From: an uncultured Candidatus Competibacteraceae bacterium
GTDB lineage: Bacteria; Pseudomonadota; Gammaproteobacteria; Competibacterales; Competibacteraceae
Assembly: GCA_937872125.1 (NCBI GenBank)
Contig: CALMNY010000011.1
Span: 1-5,036, forward strand
Length of the DNA: 5,036 nucleotides
Reading direction: 5' to 3'
Each line of letters opens with the position of its first letter. Position 1 is the first letter of the stretch. Below are positions 1-5,036 of the stretch, one piece after another. Below the pieces are notes generated by a model, which worked only from the letters and a program-made list of their open reading frames with translations, ran no database searches and was not told the origin of the DNA. The position numbers and the translations under genes were made by a program.

Positions 1-691
1 CAGCCTGGTTTACCTTCGTGCTAGTGGAAATTTTGATGGGCAAGAGTTGGCCAATCTGTTCCCGCGCCATGTTTTCGATGAGCTTGCTAACCATCAACCG
101 TTCATCATGCTTGATGAGCAGCGCGCCGAGCACCTGAAGTCGAGGGTTGATTCGGCGGATTTTAGCGATGTGCTTCATCAAGTCGGTTACGCCGTACATG
201 CCGTACTGAGAGCCGGATTCCACCGGTATAATCAGATGCGTAGCGGACGCTAGAGCATTACTGGTCAGCAGTTTTAGGCTGGGAGGGCAGTCGATCAAGA
301 TGATGTCATAAAGTCCATCGAGCGGTTGTAGCTTCGCCCGGAGCTCTTCCGAAGGTCTTGGTGTGGTATCTCTCAATTCATCTTCCGTTCTGCCCAATGT
401 CAGCGATCCGTAGATTAGCGATACACCCTCGATGTTGGTATCCTCATGAATGGCAAGGGGTAGCTTTTCAAGCTCGGAAAGTAGTAACTCCGCACAAGTG
501 ATTGGAATCTCACTTGGGTGCATTTTACCCAAGTGAAGGCTTGCATTAGCCTGAGGATCTACGTCAACTACAAGGACCGATAAACCCATCCTGGAAAATT
601 CCGCAGCCAGATTCACCACGGTAGTTGTTTTGCCGCAACCACCCTTATGGTTGGCCACTGCGATAATCTTGGTTTCTTTTTGCGGTCCCAT
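1..691 (-). CDS. parA: ParA-family partition ATPase (3' end beyond window)
   Basis: Reading the minus strand from ATG at 691 gives 230 residues without a stop before the left edge. The protein is a deviant-Walker-A P-loop ATPase of the ParA/Soj/MinD group, which bind DNA and position plasmids or chromosome origins together with a ParB-type partner. Visible motifs are Walker A KGGCGKTT at residues 16-23 with signature lysine 16, Walker A' DVDPQAN at 43-49, and Walker B ILIDCPP at 131-137. There is no N-terminal helix-turn-helix extension, so it resembles chromosomal or short plasmid ParAs of about 250 residues; perhaps 20-40 residues are missing. An in-frame ATG lies two codons upstream (697) and an in-frame TAA is at 704-706, so the start is either 691 or 697; neither has a strong ribosome binding site. 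Codon use (CTA, TTA, ATA, AGA) differs from the genes on the right. A parB would be expected beyond the left edge. The family call is firm; the specific role is inferred. Confidence 0.93.
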   Translation of the reverse strand, partial: MGPQKETKIIAVANHKGGCGKTTTVVNLAAEFSRMGLSVLVVDVDPQANASLHLGKMHPSEIPITCAELLLSELEKLPLAIHEDTNIEGVSLIYGSLTLGRTEDELRDTTPRPSEELRAKLQPLDGLYDIILIDCPPSLKLLTSNALASATHLIIPVESGSQYGMYGVTDLMKHIAKIRRINPRLQVLGALLIKHDERLMVSKLIENMAREQIGQLLPIKISTSTKVNQA

Positions 692-759
692 AAGCATCGA
701 GAAGAATTATTTACGTGTTCGAATAATCACAAATGCGGGGAGTCTTGCTAGAACAGCAT

Positions 760-774
760 GTAGCAAGTTGCTAC
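760..774. promoter_or_regulatory. 15-bp palindrome upstream of parA, copy 1
   Basis: The sequence GTAGCAAGTTGCTAC is a perfect inverted repeat of 7-bp arms around one central base. An exact second copy is at 801-815. An extra half-site CTTGCTA at 744-750 could also pair with TAGCAAG at 761-767. The position 63 bp or more upstream of parA suggests an operator or a ParB-binding centromere site, but no binding protein is visible in the window. Confidence 0.6.
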
Positions 775-800
775 GCATCCGCCAGTAGCTCTCACGATAT

Positions 801-815
801 GTAGCAAGTTGCTAC
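801..815. promoter_or_regulatory. 15-bp palindrome upstream of parA, copy 2
   Basis: This is an exact copy of the palindrome at 760-774. Here symmetry extends to 19 bp (799-817) because AT flanks both sides. The two centres are 41 bp apart, close to four helical turns, so proteins bound at both would lie on the same face of the DNA. The repetition in front of parA supports a role as partition site or autoregulatory operator; which of the two cannot be decided from sequence. Confidence 0.6.
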
Positions 816-820
816 ATGCG

Positions 821-840
821 GTGAGCCTAGCTTGGCTTAC
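821..840. promoter_or_regulatory. 20-bp near-palindrome upstream of parA
   Basis: GTGAGCCTAGCTTGGCTTAC matches its own reverse complement at 16 of 20 positions. It begins six bases after the second 15-bp palindrome, but its sequence is different. It would lie around or just after the start of a transcript from the possible promoter at 851-880, a natural place for a repressor. As RNA it could form a short hairpin instead. The role is inferred from position only. Confidence 0.35.
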
Positions 841-850
841 TCCATCATAG

Positions 851-880
851 ATAATATTACTTGCAAATGGTATAGATCAA
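851..880 (-). promoter_or_regulatory. Possible parA promoter
   Basis: On the minus strand TTGATC (875-880) is followed after 18 bases by TATTAT (851-856), matching the sigma-70 boxes at four and five of six positions. Transcription would start near 844 and give a leader of about 150 bases containing all three palindromes. The region is AT-rich, so chance matches are easy, and promoters closer to parA are possible. Confidence 0.35.
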
Positions 881-887
881 TCAATAA

Positions 888-1010
888 GTTGTGGTCGTTA
901 TTGGCGTCAACCGGGGCTTTGGCCTGGAAACCTCCCACCAAATAGCCGGGCGCGGCATCCAGGGAATGCTCACCAGCCGCGACCCAACTAAGAGGCTATC
1001 AAAAAACTGA
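888..1010 (+). pseudogene. Short-chain dehydrogenase/reductase, N-terminal remnant
   Basis: The plus-strand frame opening after TAA (885-887) reads about 35 residues that look like the start of a short-chain dehydrogenase/reductase (SDR): a hydrophobic beta strand VVVIG, a glycine-rich nucleotide-binding turn VNRGFGLE (compare the family's TGANRGIGLE), a helix ending AGRG, then a strand and LTSRDPTK. This is the NAD(P)-binding first beta-alpha-beta unit of the Rossmann fold. Similarity ends around 992. The frame then enters the inverted-repeat element and stops at TGA 1008-1010. An intact SDR has about 230-250 residues, so over 80 percent is missing, and nothing resembling the rest follows the element. 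No convincing start codon with a ribosome binding site is present; GTG at 891 is the only candidate. The usual threonine of the glycine motif is isoleucine. It is almost certainly non-functional. Confidence 0.6.
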
Positions 1011-1120
1011 ATATTATTAAATCAATGGGTTATGTGTAGGAGCGGTCTTGGCCGCGATTGCTGACCCTCATATCACGGCCAAGACCGCTCCTACAATCAA
1101 CACGTTAGTTTTTAGATAGC
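995..1120. repeat. Inverted-repeat element enclosing a REP pair (MITE-like)
   Basis: GCTATCAAAAAACTGA at 995-1010 is the inverted partner of 1105-1120, with 14 of 16 bases matching. The 126-bp interval encodes no protein and contains the REP pair at 1035-1095, so the whole region can fold into one long imperfect hairpin. Its left end coincides within a few bases with the end of the SDR remnant, which suggests insertion or a rearrangement junction. I see no clear target-site duplication, so mobility is inferred. The A/T runs give a T-run after the central hairpin on both strands, as expected for a bidirectional terminator. Confidence 0.45.
1035..1095. repeat. REPIN-like pair of inverted REP sequences, possible lacI terminator
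   Basis: Two 24-bp units, 1035-1058 and 1072-1095, are inverted copies differing at one base and separated by 13 bp. Each begins TGTAGGAGCGG and has an internal GCGG/CCGC stem. The GTAG head followed by a small hairpin is the known signature of REP sequences in Pseudomonas and other gammaproteobacteria, mobilised by REP-associated tyrosine transposases (RAYTs). Paired inverted REPs with heads outward are called REPINs. The right edge lies 60 bases beyond the stop codon of the LacI-family gene, so the RNA hairpin could also end or protect that transcript. No RAYT gene is in the window. Confidence 0.75.
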
Positions 1121-1154
1121 TTGTTGGGAACTTGCACCCATCAAGTTTACGACC

Positions 1155-2144
1155 TCACCCGCCCCGCTTCGCGCTCGATCCCCGCTCGATCAGTTCCCCG
1201 CGCATGACCACGCGGCGCACCGACTGGGCCGAGTGCGCGATCCGCTGCAACAGCAGTTCGATAGCGGCTTGGCCGAGGTCGTAGGTTGGCTGGGAGATCA
1301 CGGTGATGCCCGGTTCCACCAGCCGGGTCCAGGGGAGGTTATCGAAGCCGGCCAGCGCGATTTGTTGGGGAAACCGCAACCGGGCTTCCTGCAAGGCTTC
1401 GGTCAGTCCCAGCAAGATGATGCCGTTGCTGGCCACCAGCGCGTCGGGCAACGGTCGGCCACTCACCAGTTCAGTCGCAGCGGTGCGGGCGGCATCAACT
1501 GTTGCCGGCACCCCTTTGGCCAGCGTTTCCAGCCCATGAGTGGCCATGGCGGTGATGTAGCCCTCATGCCGTTGCCGGCCGGTGGCGCTGGTCACGCCAT
1601 AGATAAACACAATCCGCCGGTGGCCCCGTTCGATCAGATGCGCGGTCAGGCGATAGGCTGAATCCACATTATCCAGCACCACCGCATCGGCGGCGGTCTC
1701 ACGGTCGCAGCGGTCCACCAGCACCACCGGAAATGGGTAATCGCTCGCGCGAAACCGGGCCAGCGTCGGCAGCGTGGGCGACAGGATCACCCCGCTGACG
1801 TTTTCATCCCGCATTAGGTCCAGATACAGCGCCTCCTTCTCCGGGTCTTCGTCGGCGTTGCACAGAATCACCCGCATCCGATGCTGATAAGCCATGTCCT
1901 CAACGGCGCGGCTGATCTCGGTAAAGAACGGATTGCGAATGTCCGACACGATCAGGCCGATGGTGTCGGTGCGGCGCGAGCGCAACCGTCGTGCCGCCAG
2001 GTCGGGCCGATAATCCAGCGCCTGGACCGCATCCAGCACCCGCTGGCGGGTCGCTTCGCTCACCCCCGTGTGGCCTGCCATCACCCGCGACACCGACGCC
2101 ACCGAGACTCCTGCCTGTCTGGCGACATCCTTGATCTGAGCCAT
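1155..2144 (-). CDS. LacI/GalR-family transcriptional repressor
   Basis: This 329-residue protein has the full LacI-family layout and usual length. Residues 4-23 form the helix-turn-helix (IKDVARQAGVSVASVSRVM), followed by the third helix and a hinge (47-55, PDLAARRLR). L54 is at the position of the leucine that PurR inserts into the central CG step of its operator. From T61 a periplasmic-binding-protein-like sensor domain begins, with the typical IGLIVSDIRNPFF and, near the C-terminus, AGFDNLPW. Such proteins bind an operator as dimers and usually release it on binding a sugar. The start at 2144 is supported by GAGGAGG (2152-2158), seven bases upstream. The gene is divergent from the porin, and CG-centred palindromes lie between them, so it likely represses itself and the porin operon. 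The inducer is unknown. Confidence 0.95.
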   Translation of the reverse strand: MAQIKDVARQAGVSVASVSRVMAGHTGVSEATRQRVLDAVQALDYRPDLAARRLRSRRTDTIGLIVSDIRNPFFTEISRAVEDMAYQHRMRVILCNADEDPEKEALYLDLMRDENVSGVILSPTLPTLARFRASDYPFPVVLVDRCDRETAADAVVLDNVDSAYRLTAHLIERGHRRIVFIYGVTSATGRQRHEGYITAMATHGLETLAKGVPATVDAARTAATELVSGRPLPDALVASNGIILLGLTEALQEARLRFPQQIALAGFDNLPWTRLVEPGITVISQPTYDLGQAAIELLLQRIAHSAQSVRRVVMRGELIERGSSAKRGG

Positions 2145-2170
2145 TTCTGTTCCTCCTCACCCTGTAAAAA

Positions 2171-2182
2171 GTAAACGATTAC
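2171..2182. promoter_or_regulatory. LacI-family operator near lacI transcription start
   Basis: GTAAACGATTAC is a CG-centred imperfect palindrome of the GTAAnCGnTTAC type recognised by LacI-family proteins. With its right flank it shares a 14-base identity with the site at 2258-2271. It lies just downstream of the possible lacI -10 box (2187-2192), where bound repressor would block the gene's own transcription. Confidence 0.75.
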
Positions 2183-2186
2183 AAGC

Positions 2187-2216
2187 ATTATCGCACGATG
2201 ATAACGCACATGTAGA
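2187..2216 (-). promoter_or_regulatory. Possible lacI-family gene promoter
   Basis: On the minus strand TCTACA (2211-2216) and GATAAT (2187-2192) are 18 bases apart, matching the sigma-70 boxes at four and five of six positions. Transcription would begin near 2180, inside the operator at 2171-2182, leaving a leader of about 36 bases before the start codon. A degenerate operator-like sequence (2211-2224) overlaps the -35 box. Confidence 0.45.
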
Positions 2217-2220
2217 CGAT

Positions 2221-2233
2221 AAAAAAATTTTTT
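2221..2233. promoter_or_regulatory. A/T tract, possible UP element
   Basis: Seven A's followed by six T's sit 11 bp upstream of the porin -35 box, about -59 to -47 from the expected start. This matches the position of the distal UP-element subsite that binds the RNA polymerase alpha subunit. Such a tract also bends DNA and could help repressors at flanking operators loop together. Confidence 0.4.
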
Positions 2234-2244
2234 ATGAGGAGTTA

Positions 2245-2273
2245 TTGACAATTATTTTGTAAACGATTACAAA
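2245..2273 (+). promoter_or_regulatory. Porin operon promoter
   Basis: A perfect -35 box TTGACA (2245-2250) is followed after the ideal 17 bases by TACAAA (2268-2273), four of six matches to the -10 consensus. The spacer contains the best operator in the window (2258-2271), which overlaps the -10 box, so repressor and RNA polymerase should compete directly. Transcription would start near 2280. Confidence 0.65.
2258..2271. promoter_or_regulatory. LacI-family operator inside porin promoter
   Basis: TGTAAACGATTACA is a CG-centred palindrome broken only at the two bases flanking CG; symmetry continues to 18 bp (2256-2273). It occupies the spacer and -10 box of the porin promoter, the classic position for repression. 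The centre is 88 bp from the operator at 2171-2182 and 57 bp from the one at 2316-2327. Confidence 0.8.
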
Positions 2274-2315
2274 TATGCCTCGTGAATCGGTTATCTAAAG
2301 ACAAAATTTTCTTGC

Positions 2316-2327
2316 GAAAACGATTAC
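2316..2327. promoter_or_regulatory. Auxiliary operator in porin leader
   Basis: GAAAACGATTAC shares the ten bases AAACGATTAC with the two stronger operators, in the same orientation. It lies about 36 bases into the predicted porin transcript, where bound repressor could act as a roadblock or a looping partner. A weaker match, GTGAATCGGTTATC, is at 2282-2295. Confidence 0.5.
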
Positions 2328-2361
2328 TACTGCTGACCCCCAACCCGGTACACCCAGTCAC

Positions 2362-2366
2362 GAGGA
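2362..2366 (+). promoter_or_regulatory. Porin ribosome binding site
   Basis: GAGGA lies eight bases before ATG 2375. It decides the start: the frame stays open up to a GTG at 2282, but that choice would put 31 basic and unrelated residues before a textbook signal peptide. Confidence 0.75.
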
Positions 2367-2374
2367 TTCAACCC

Positions 2375-3448
2375 ATGAACAAAACCGCTCTCTCCCTGGC
2401 CGTAGTCGCCGCGCTGACTGCCCCGTTCGCCGCCCAGGCCGACACGATCCTGTTCGGCGAGGCCCGGCTCTCGGTGGATTACATCGACAACCATATCCAA
2501 GGCGAGGATTCCTACTGGGACGTGGTTGATGACGGCTCCAAACTGGGCGTCAAGGGCACCGAGGATCTGGGGGGCGGCCTGAGCGCCTTGTATCAGTGGG
2601 AATTCAGCGTTGACATGACCGAGGGCGGCAATTTTGGCGGCACCAACCAGAAATTCGCCGGACTCAAGGGCGGTTTCGGCACCCTGACCTTCGGCACCCA
2701 GGATTCGCCGTACTGGAAAGTGCTCAACGTGATCGATGTCTGGAACAGTTCCAAGGTGCTCAACGGCTCGACCTACTTGGGCGGCGCGGTCACCGGCGAA
2801 ACCGGCGTGAATGGCGCTCTGTCCACCCTGCCCAACAACATTGATTACCAGACGCCGATCTTCAACGGCTTCAGCGCCGAGGCGATGCTGGTGTTGGACG
2901 GCGCGGCGGACACGGTGCTGGGGACTCCGAACATCTCGGACAGCGTCGACATCTGGAGCGTGAACGTCAAGTACAACCAGGGGCCGTACTTCGCCGGATT
3001 GACCTATATTCAGCTCGAAGGCGACAGCAATGTGAACCTCGGCGGCGGGCAGACCGCCGATCTCGATCTGGCCAACTGGGGCCTCGGTCTGGGGTATAAG
3101 ACCAATCAGTGGCTGGTCGGCCTGATTTACCAGCAGGGCGATTTCAATGACGTGAACTTCGACCGCAAAATCAAGGTGAACGGCGTGCCGCTCGCCACCG
3201 GCGACGACGCCCAGAGCTGGTACCTCACCGGCCAGTACGCCTTCGGCAACAACACCGTCCGGGCCGCCTATGGTCAGACCGACACCGGCATCAACGGCGA
3301 GGACACCATTGATAACTGGCGGCTTGGCTATCAGTACAACTTCAGCAAACGGACCTTGATTTGGGCCGAGTACAGCGGCCGCGACGCCGACACTGCTCTC
3401 TACGACGACCAGGACGTTATTTCCATCGGCACTCGGCACTACTTCTAA
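2375..3448 (+). CDS. Outer-membrane porin (general Gram-negative type)
   Basis: The 357-residue protein starts with a signal peptide, MNKTALSLAVVAALTAPFAAQA, probably cut after residue 22 (AQA|D). The mature chain begins ILFGEARLSVDYI, a first beta strand typical of trimeric Gram-negative porins. It continues with the family pattern GSKLGVKGTEDLGGGLSALYQWEFS, in which strands alternate with turns, then GLKGGFGTLTFGTQDSPYW, the part that leads into the constriction loop. It ends in RHYF; the C-terminal phenylalanine is the known recognition signal for the BAM assembly machinery. Many Asp residues and Trp/Tyr girdle positions fit a beta barrel of about 16 strands. As the first gene after an operator-controlled promoter and upstream of an ABC binding protein, it probably lets that system's substrate cross the outer membrane. 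Substrate specificity is unknown. Confidence 0.92.
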   Translation: MNKTALSLAVVAALTAPFAAQADTILFGEARLSVDYIDNHIQGEDSYWDVVDDGSKLGVKGTEDLGGGLSALYQWEFSVDMTEGGNFGGTNQKFAGLKGGFGTLTFGTQDSPYWKVLNVIDVWNSSKVLNGSTYLGGAVTGETGVNGALSTLPNNIDYQTPIFNGFSAEAMLVLDGAADTVLGTPNISDSVDIWSVNVKYNQGPYFAGLTYIQLEGDSNVNLGGGQTADLDLANWGLGLGYKTNQWLVGLIYQQGDFNDVNFDRKIKVNGVPLATGDDAQSWYLTGQYAFGNNTVRAAYGQTDTGINGEDTIDNWRLGYQYNFSKRTLIWAEYSGRDADTALYDDQDVISIGTRHYF

Positions 3449-3470
3449 GTTGAGCGCCGCGGCTTGAAAG

Positions 3471-3504
3471 CCCGGAGCACGGGCATCGCCCCCCGCGCTC
3501 CGGG
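3471..3504 (+). terminator. GC-rich hairpin after porin, attenuator or weak terminator
   Basis: CCCGGAGC (3471-3478) pairs perfectly with GCTCCGGG (3497-3504), and GGGC/GCCC inside the loop (3481-3491) adds a second stem. It begins 23 bases after the porin stop codon. No T-run follows, so it is not a standard intrinsic terminator. It may instead stabilise the porin message or reduce read-through into the genes after it. Confidence 0.4.
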
Positions 3505-3550
3505 AATACCGCATCCCTCATTAGCCACTTCGTTGCAAGGGTATCGTGGC

Positions 3551-3766
3551 ATGAACCTGCATGACGCGCATTCAGCGCTTGGCCTTAAACACTCCGGCGA
3601 TACCCTGATCTCCGCCAAAGTCTGTTCACGCTGCCAGCAGCGCGTGACCGAGTATCGGTTCATCGCCCGCGACGGTTTCTCCATCGCTACCTACCACTGC
3701 GCGGAGCACGGCGATGTCGTTCCCGCGTATGGCGTCGGCGCGCGGGACAACCCTCGTACTCACTGA
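3551..3766 (+). CDS. Small protein with possible zinc-binding site, function unknown
   Basis: This 71-residue protein starts at ATG 3551, preceded by AAGGG (3537-3541) nine bases upstream. The frame is open further left to TTG 3464, but that part crosses the post-porin hairpin and has no ribosome binding site. I do not recognise the family. Residues C25-x2-C28 and C50-x2-H53 form two pairs separated by 21 residues, the arrangement of a zinc ribbon or similar metal-binding knuckle; H49 is another possible ligand. No signal peptide or membrane segment is visible, so it is likely cytoplasmic. It lies 102 bases after the porin and 36 bases before the binding-protein gene on the same strand, suggesting co-transcription. 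It could be a regulatory or accessory protein, or a spurious frame; the ribosome binding site and paired Cys/His favour a real gene. Confidence 0.6.
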   Translation: MNLHDAHSALGLKHSGDTLISAKVCSRCQQRVTEYRFIARDGFSIATYHCAEHGDVVPAYGVGARDNPRTH

Positions 3767-3802
3767 CTCCTAAAAACCACCCACGTCGAGGTGCGAACTC
3801 TG

Positions 3803-5036
3803 ATGAAAATAGCACCCTCTGTCTTGATCCGGGCCGGCTTGCTCAGTCTGGCCCTTGGCGCGACGACGGCGTCGGCTGAATGTAATCCAGACTACAGCGG
3901 CGTCACCCTGGATGTGGGGACCCGCACCCGTCCATTCATCGCCAGCGCCATCGAACTAGCCGCCAAGGGCTGGGAAAAGCAGACCTGCGGCAAGGTCAAC
4001 ATTCTGGAATTTCCGGTCGATCAGCTTTACCAGACCTATCTCACCGCCCTGGTCGCGGGCGAGGGCAAGTTCGACGTCATCACCTTTGGCCCGTTCTATA
4101 CGCCGGACTTCGCCCCCTATCTGGCGGACATGCCCGCCACGATGCGCGGGACCGACGCCTGGAACGACATCCTGCCGGTCTACCGCGACCGGCTGATGGT
4201 GTGGAATGGTCGCTATCTCACGCAAACCATCGACGGCGACCAGCACATTCTGTACTACCGGCGGGACCTGTTCGCCAATCCCCAGGAACAGCAGCGGTTC
4301 AAGGAGCAGTACGGCTACGACCTGGCCCCACCGGCGACCTGGGAGCAGTACTACCAAATCGCCGAATTCTTCAACCGGCCCACGGCGAATCTGTGGGGTA
4401 CGGCGGAGGCGTATCGGCGCGGCGGCGAGCAGTTCTGGTACTTCTTCACCCACGCCGCCGCCTACACCCATCATCCGAAGCTGCCGGGTTCGATGTTCTT
4501 CGACCCCGACACCATGGACGCCCAGATCAACAATCCCGGCTGGGTCAAGGCGCTGGAGGATTACCTCAACGGCCTCAACGTCGCCCCACCGGGCGCGCTG
4601 GGGTTCACTTCGGCGGACATTCACAACATCTTCGCCGGCGGTTCGGTGGCGATGAACTTTGACTGGGGCGATACCGGCGTCAACGCCGCCGACCCCAAGA
4701 CCAGCCTGATCCCCGGCAAGGTCGGCACGGCCCTGCTGCCCGGCTCGAAGCGGGTCTGGAACTACAAGACCCAGCAGTGGGACAGCTTCCCGGCAATCAG
4801 CCGCGCGCCGTTTTTGGCCTTCGGCGGCTGGCAGGCGGCGGTGCCCGCCAACAGCAACCACAGCGAAGCGGCCTGGAATTTCATCGCCTGGCTGGCCAGT
4901 CCTGACGTCAGTGGCGAAGCAGTCGTCACCCCGCAAGCAGGCATCAATCCCTATCGCCACAGCCATTTCAATCAGGATCGTTGGCTCAAGCTGTTCACGC
5001 CCGAGGAAGCCAAGCAGTACCTGGACGCGCAACTCA
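3803..5036 (+). CDS. ABC transporter substrate-binding protein, family 1 (3' end beyond window)
   Basis: From ATG 3803 the frame reads 411 residues and leaves the window open. A signal peptide (residues 1-25, cleavage after ASA) directs export to the periplasm. The residue after the site is Glu and there is no lipobox, so it should be soluble rather than a lipoprotein. The body has the pattern of family 1 extracellular solute-binding proteins, which deliver sugars and related solutes to ABC permeases: an N-terminal strand and helix, LTALVAGEGKFDVITF near residues 80-95, ILYYRRDLF and PATWEQYYQIAEFF in the hinge region, FAGGSVAMNFDWGD, and near the end FGGWQAAVPANSNHSEAAWNFIAWL. Many Trp and Tyr residues fit carbohydrate stacking. 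C27 and C62 could form a disulfide. The start is supported by GAGG (3788-3791), 11 bases upstream. Permease and ATPase genes are expected next. The substrate is not identifiable. Confidence 0.92.
   Translation, partial: MKIAPSVLIRAGLLSLALGATTASAECNPDYSGVTLDVGTRTRPFIASAIELAAKGWEKQTCGKVNILEFPVDQLYQTYLTALVAGEGKFDVITFGPFYTPDFAPYLADMPATMRGTDAWNDILPVYRDRLMVWNGRYLTQTIDGDQHILYYRRDLFANPQEQQRFKEQYGYDLAPPATWEQYYQIAEFFNRPTANLWGTAEAYRRGGEQFWYFFTHAAAYTHHPKLPGSMFFDPDTMDAQINNPGWVKALEDYLNGLNVAPPGALGFTSADIHNIFAGGSVAMNFDWGDTGVNAADPKTSLIPGKVGTALLPGSKRVWNYKTQQWDSFPAISRAPFLAFGGWQAAVPANSNHSEAAWNFIAWLASPDVSGEAVVTPQAGINPYRHSHFNQDRWLKLFTPEEAKQYLDAQL

Noticed and set aside
47..253. 68-codon plus-strand open frame
   Set aside because: It lies antisense to the ParA C-terminal half, which carries the family's conserved motifs; no ribosome binding site or known domain.
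838..998. Minus-strand open frame antisense to the SDR remnant, ending at TAA 838-840
   Set aside because: It has no start codon with a ribosome binding site and resembles no family. The plus strand reads as an SDR nucleotide-binding motif.
983..1128. Extending the outer inverted repeat to CCCAAC at both ends
   Set aside because: Pairing requires unequal gaps, and the left CCCAAC lies within the SDR coding remnant (RDPTK), so the match is probably chance.
2282..2374. N-terminal extension of the porin from GTG 2282
   Set aside because: The extra 31 residues are basic and precede a complete signal peptide. The segment overlaps an operator and the promoter start region, and ATG 2375 has its own ribosome binding site.
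2327..3514. Minus-strand open frame of 395 codons opposite the porin
   Set aside because: It is a shadow of the GC-biased porin codons: low-complexity Val/Ala/Gly composition, no recognisable domain, and the plus strand is clearly a porin.
3464..3550. Longer form of the small CxxC/CxxH protein starting at TTG 3464
   Set aside because: The added 29 codons cross the GC hairpin after the porin and have no ribosome binding site; ATG 3551 is better supported.
3956..5032. Minus-strand open frame of 358 codons opposite the binding protein
   Set aside because: The plus strand encodes a complete family 1 binding-protein pattern with signal peptide; the antisense frame is a codon-bias artefact.

Overview
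The window looks like chromosome or large-replicon DNA of a Gram-negative bacterium, most likely a gammaproteobacterium. It encodes an outer-membrane porin with a signal peptide and a C-terminal phenylalanine, and a periplasmic solute-binding protein. It also carries a REP-type palindrome whose GTAGGAGCGG head resembles those common in Pseudomonas and relatives. I cannot name the species.

Left part (1-1128), accessory in character. A ParA-type partition ATPase gene on the minus strand (1-691) runs off the left edge. Upstream of it lie two exact copies of a 15-bp palindrome (760-774 and 801-815), a 20-bp near-palindrome (821-840) and a possible promoter (851-880). These look like a partition or autoregulatory control region. 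Next comes a short remnant of a short-chain dehydrogenase/reductase gene on the plus strand (888-1010). Its similarity stops where a 126-bp inverted-repeat element begins (995-1120). That element encloses a head-outward pair of REP sequences (1035-1095), a REPIN-like structure that may also terminate transcription of the next gene.

Right part (1155-5036), a carbohydrate-uptake locus. A LacI/GalR-family repressor (1155-2144, minus) is divergent from a porin gene (2375-3448, plus), a 71-residue protein with a possible zinc-binding site (3551-3766) and an ABC transporter substrate-binding protein (3803 to the right edge, incomplete). The divergent intergenic region holds CG-centred palindromes of the LacI-family operator type. 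One sits between the -35 and -10 boxes of the likely porin promoter and one just downstream of the likely lacI promoter. The simplest reading is that the repressor controls itself and a plus-strand operon: porin for outer-membrane entry, binding protein for periplasmic capture, and probably ABC permease genes beyond the window. The substrate cannot be read from the sequence; a sugar or sugar-like compound is the best guess.

The parA half has mixed codon use and lower GC than the strongly GC-biased right half, suggesting different histories. No tRNA, rRNA, CRISPR array or complete insertion sequence was seen.
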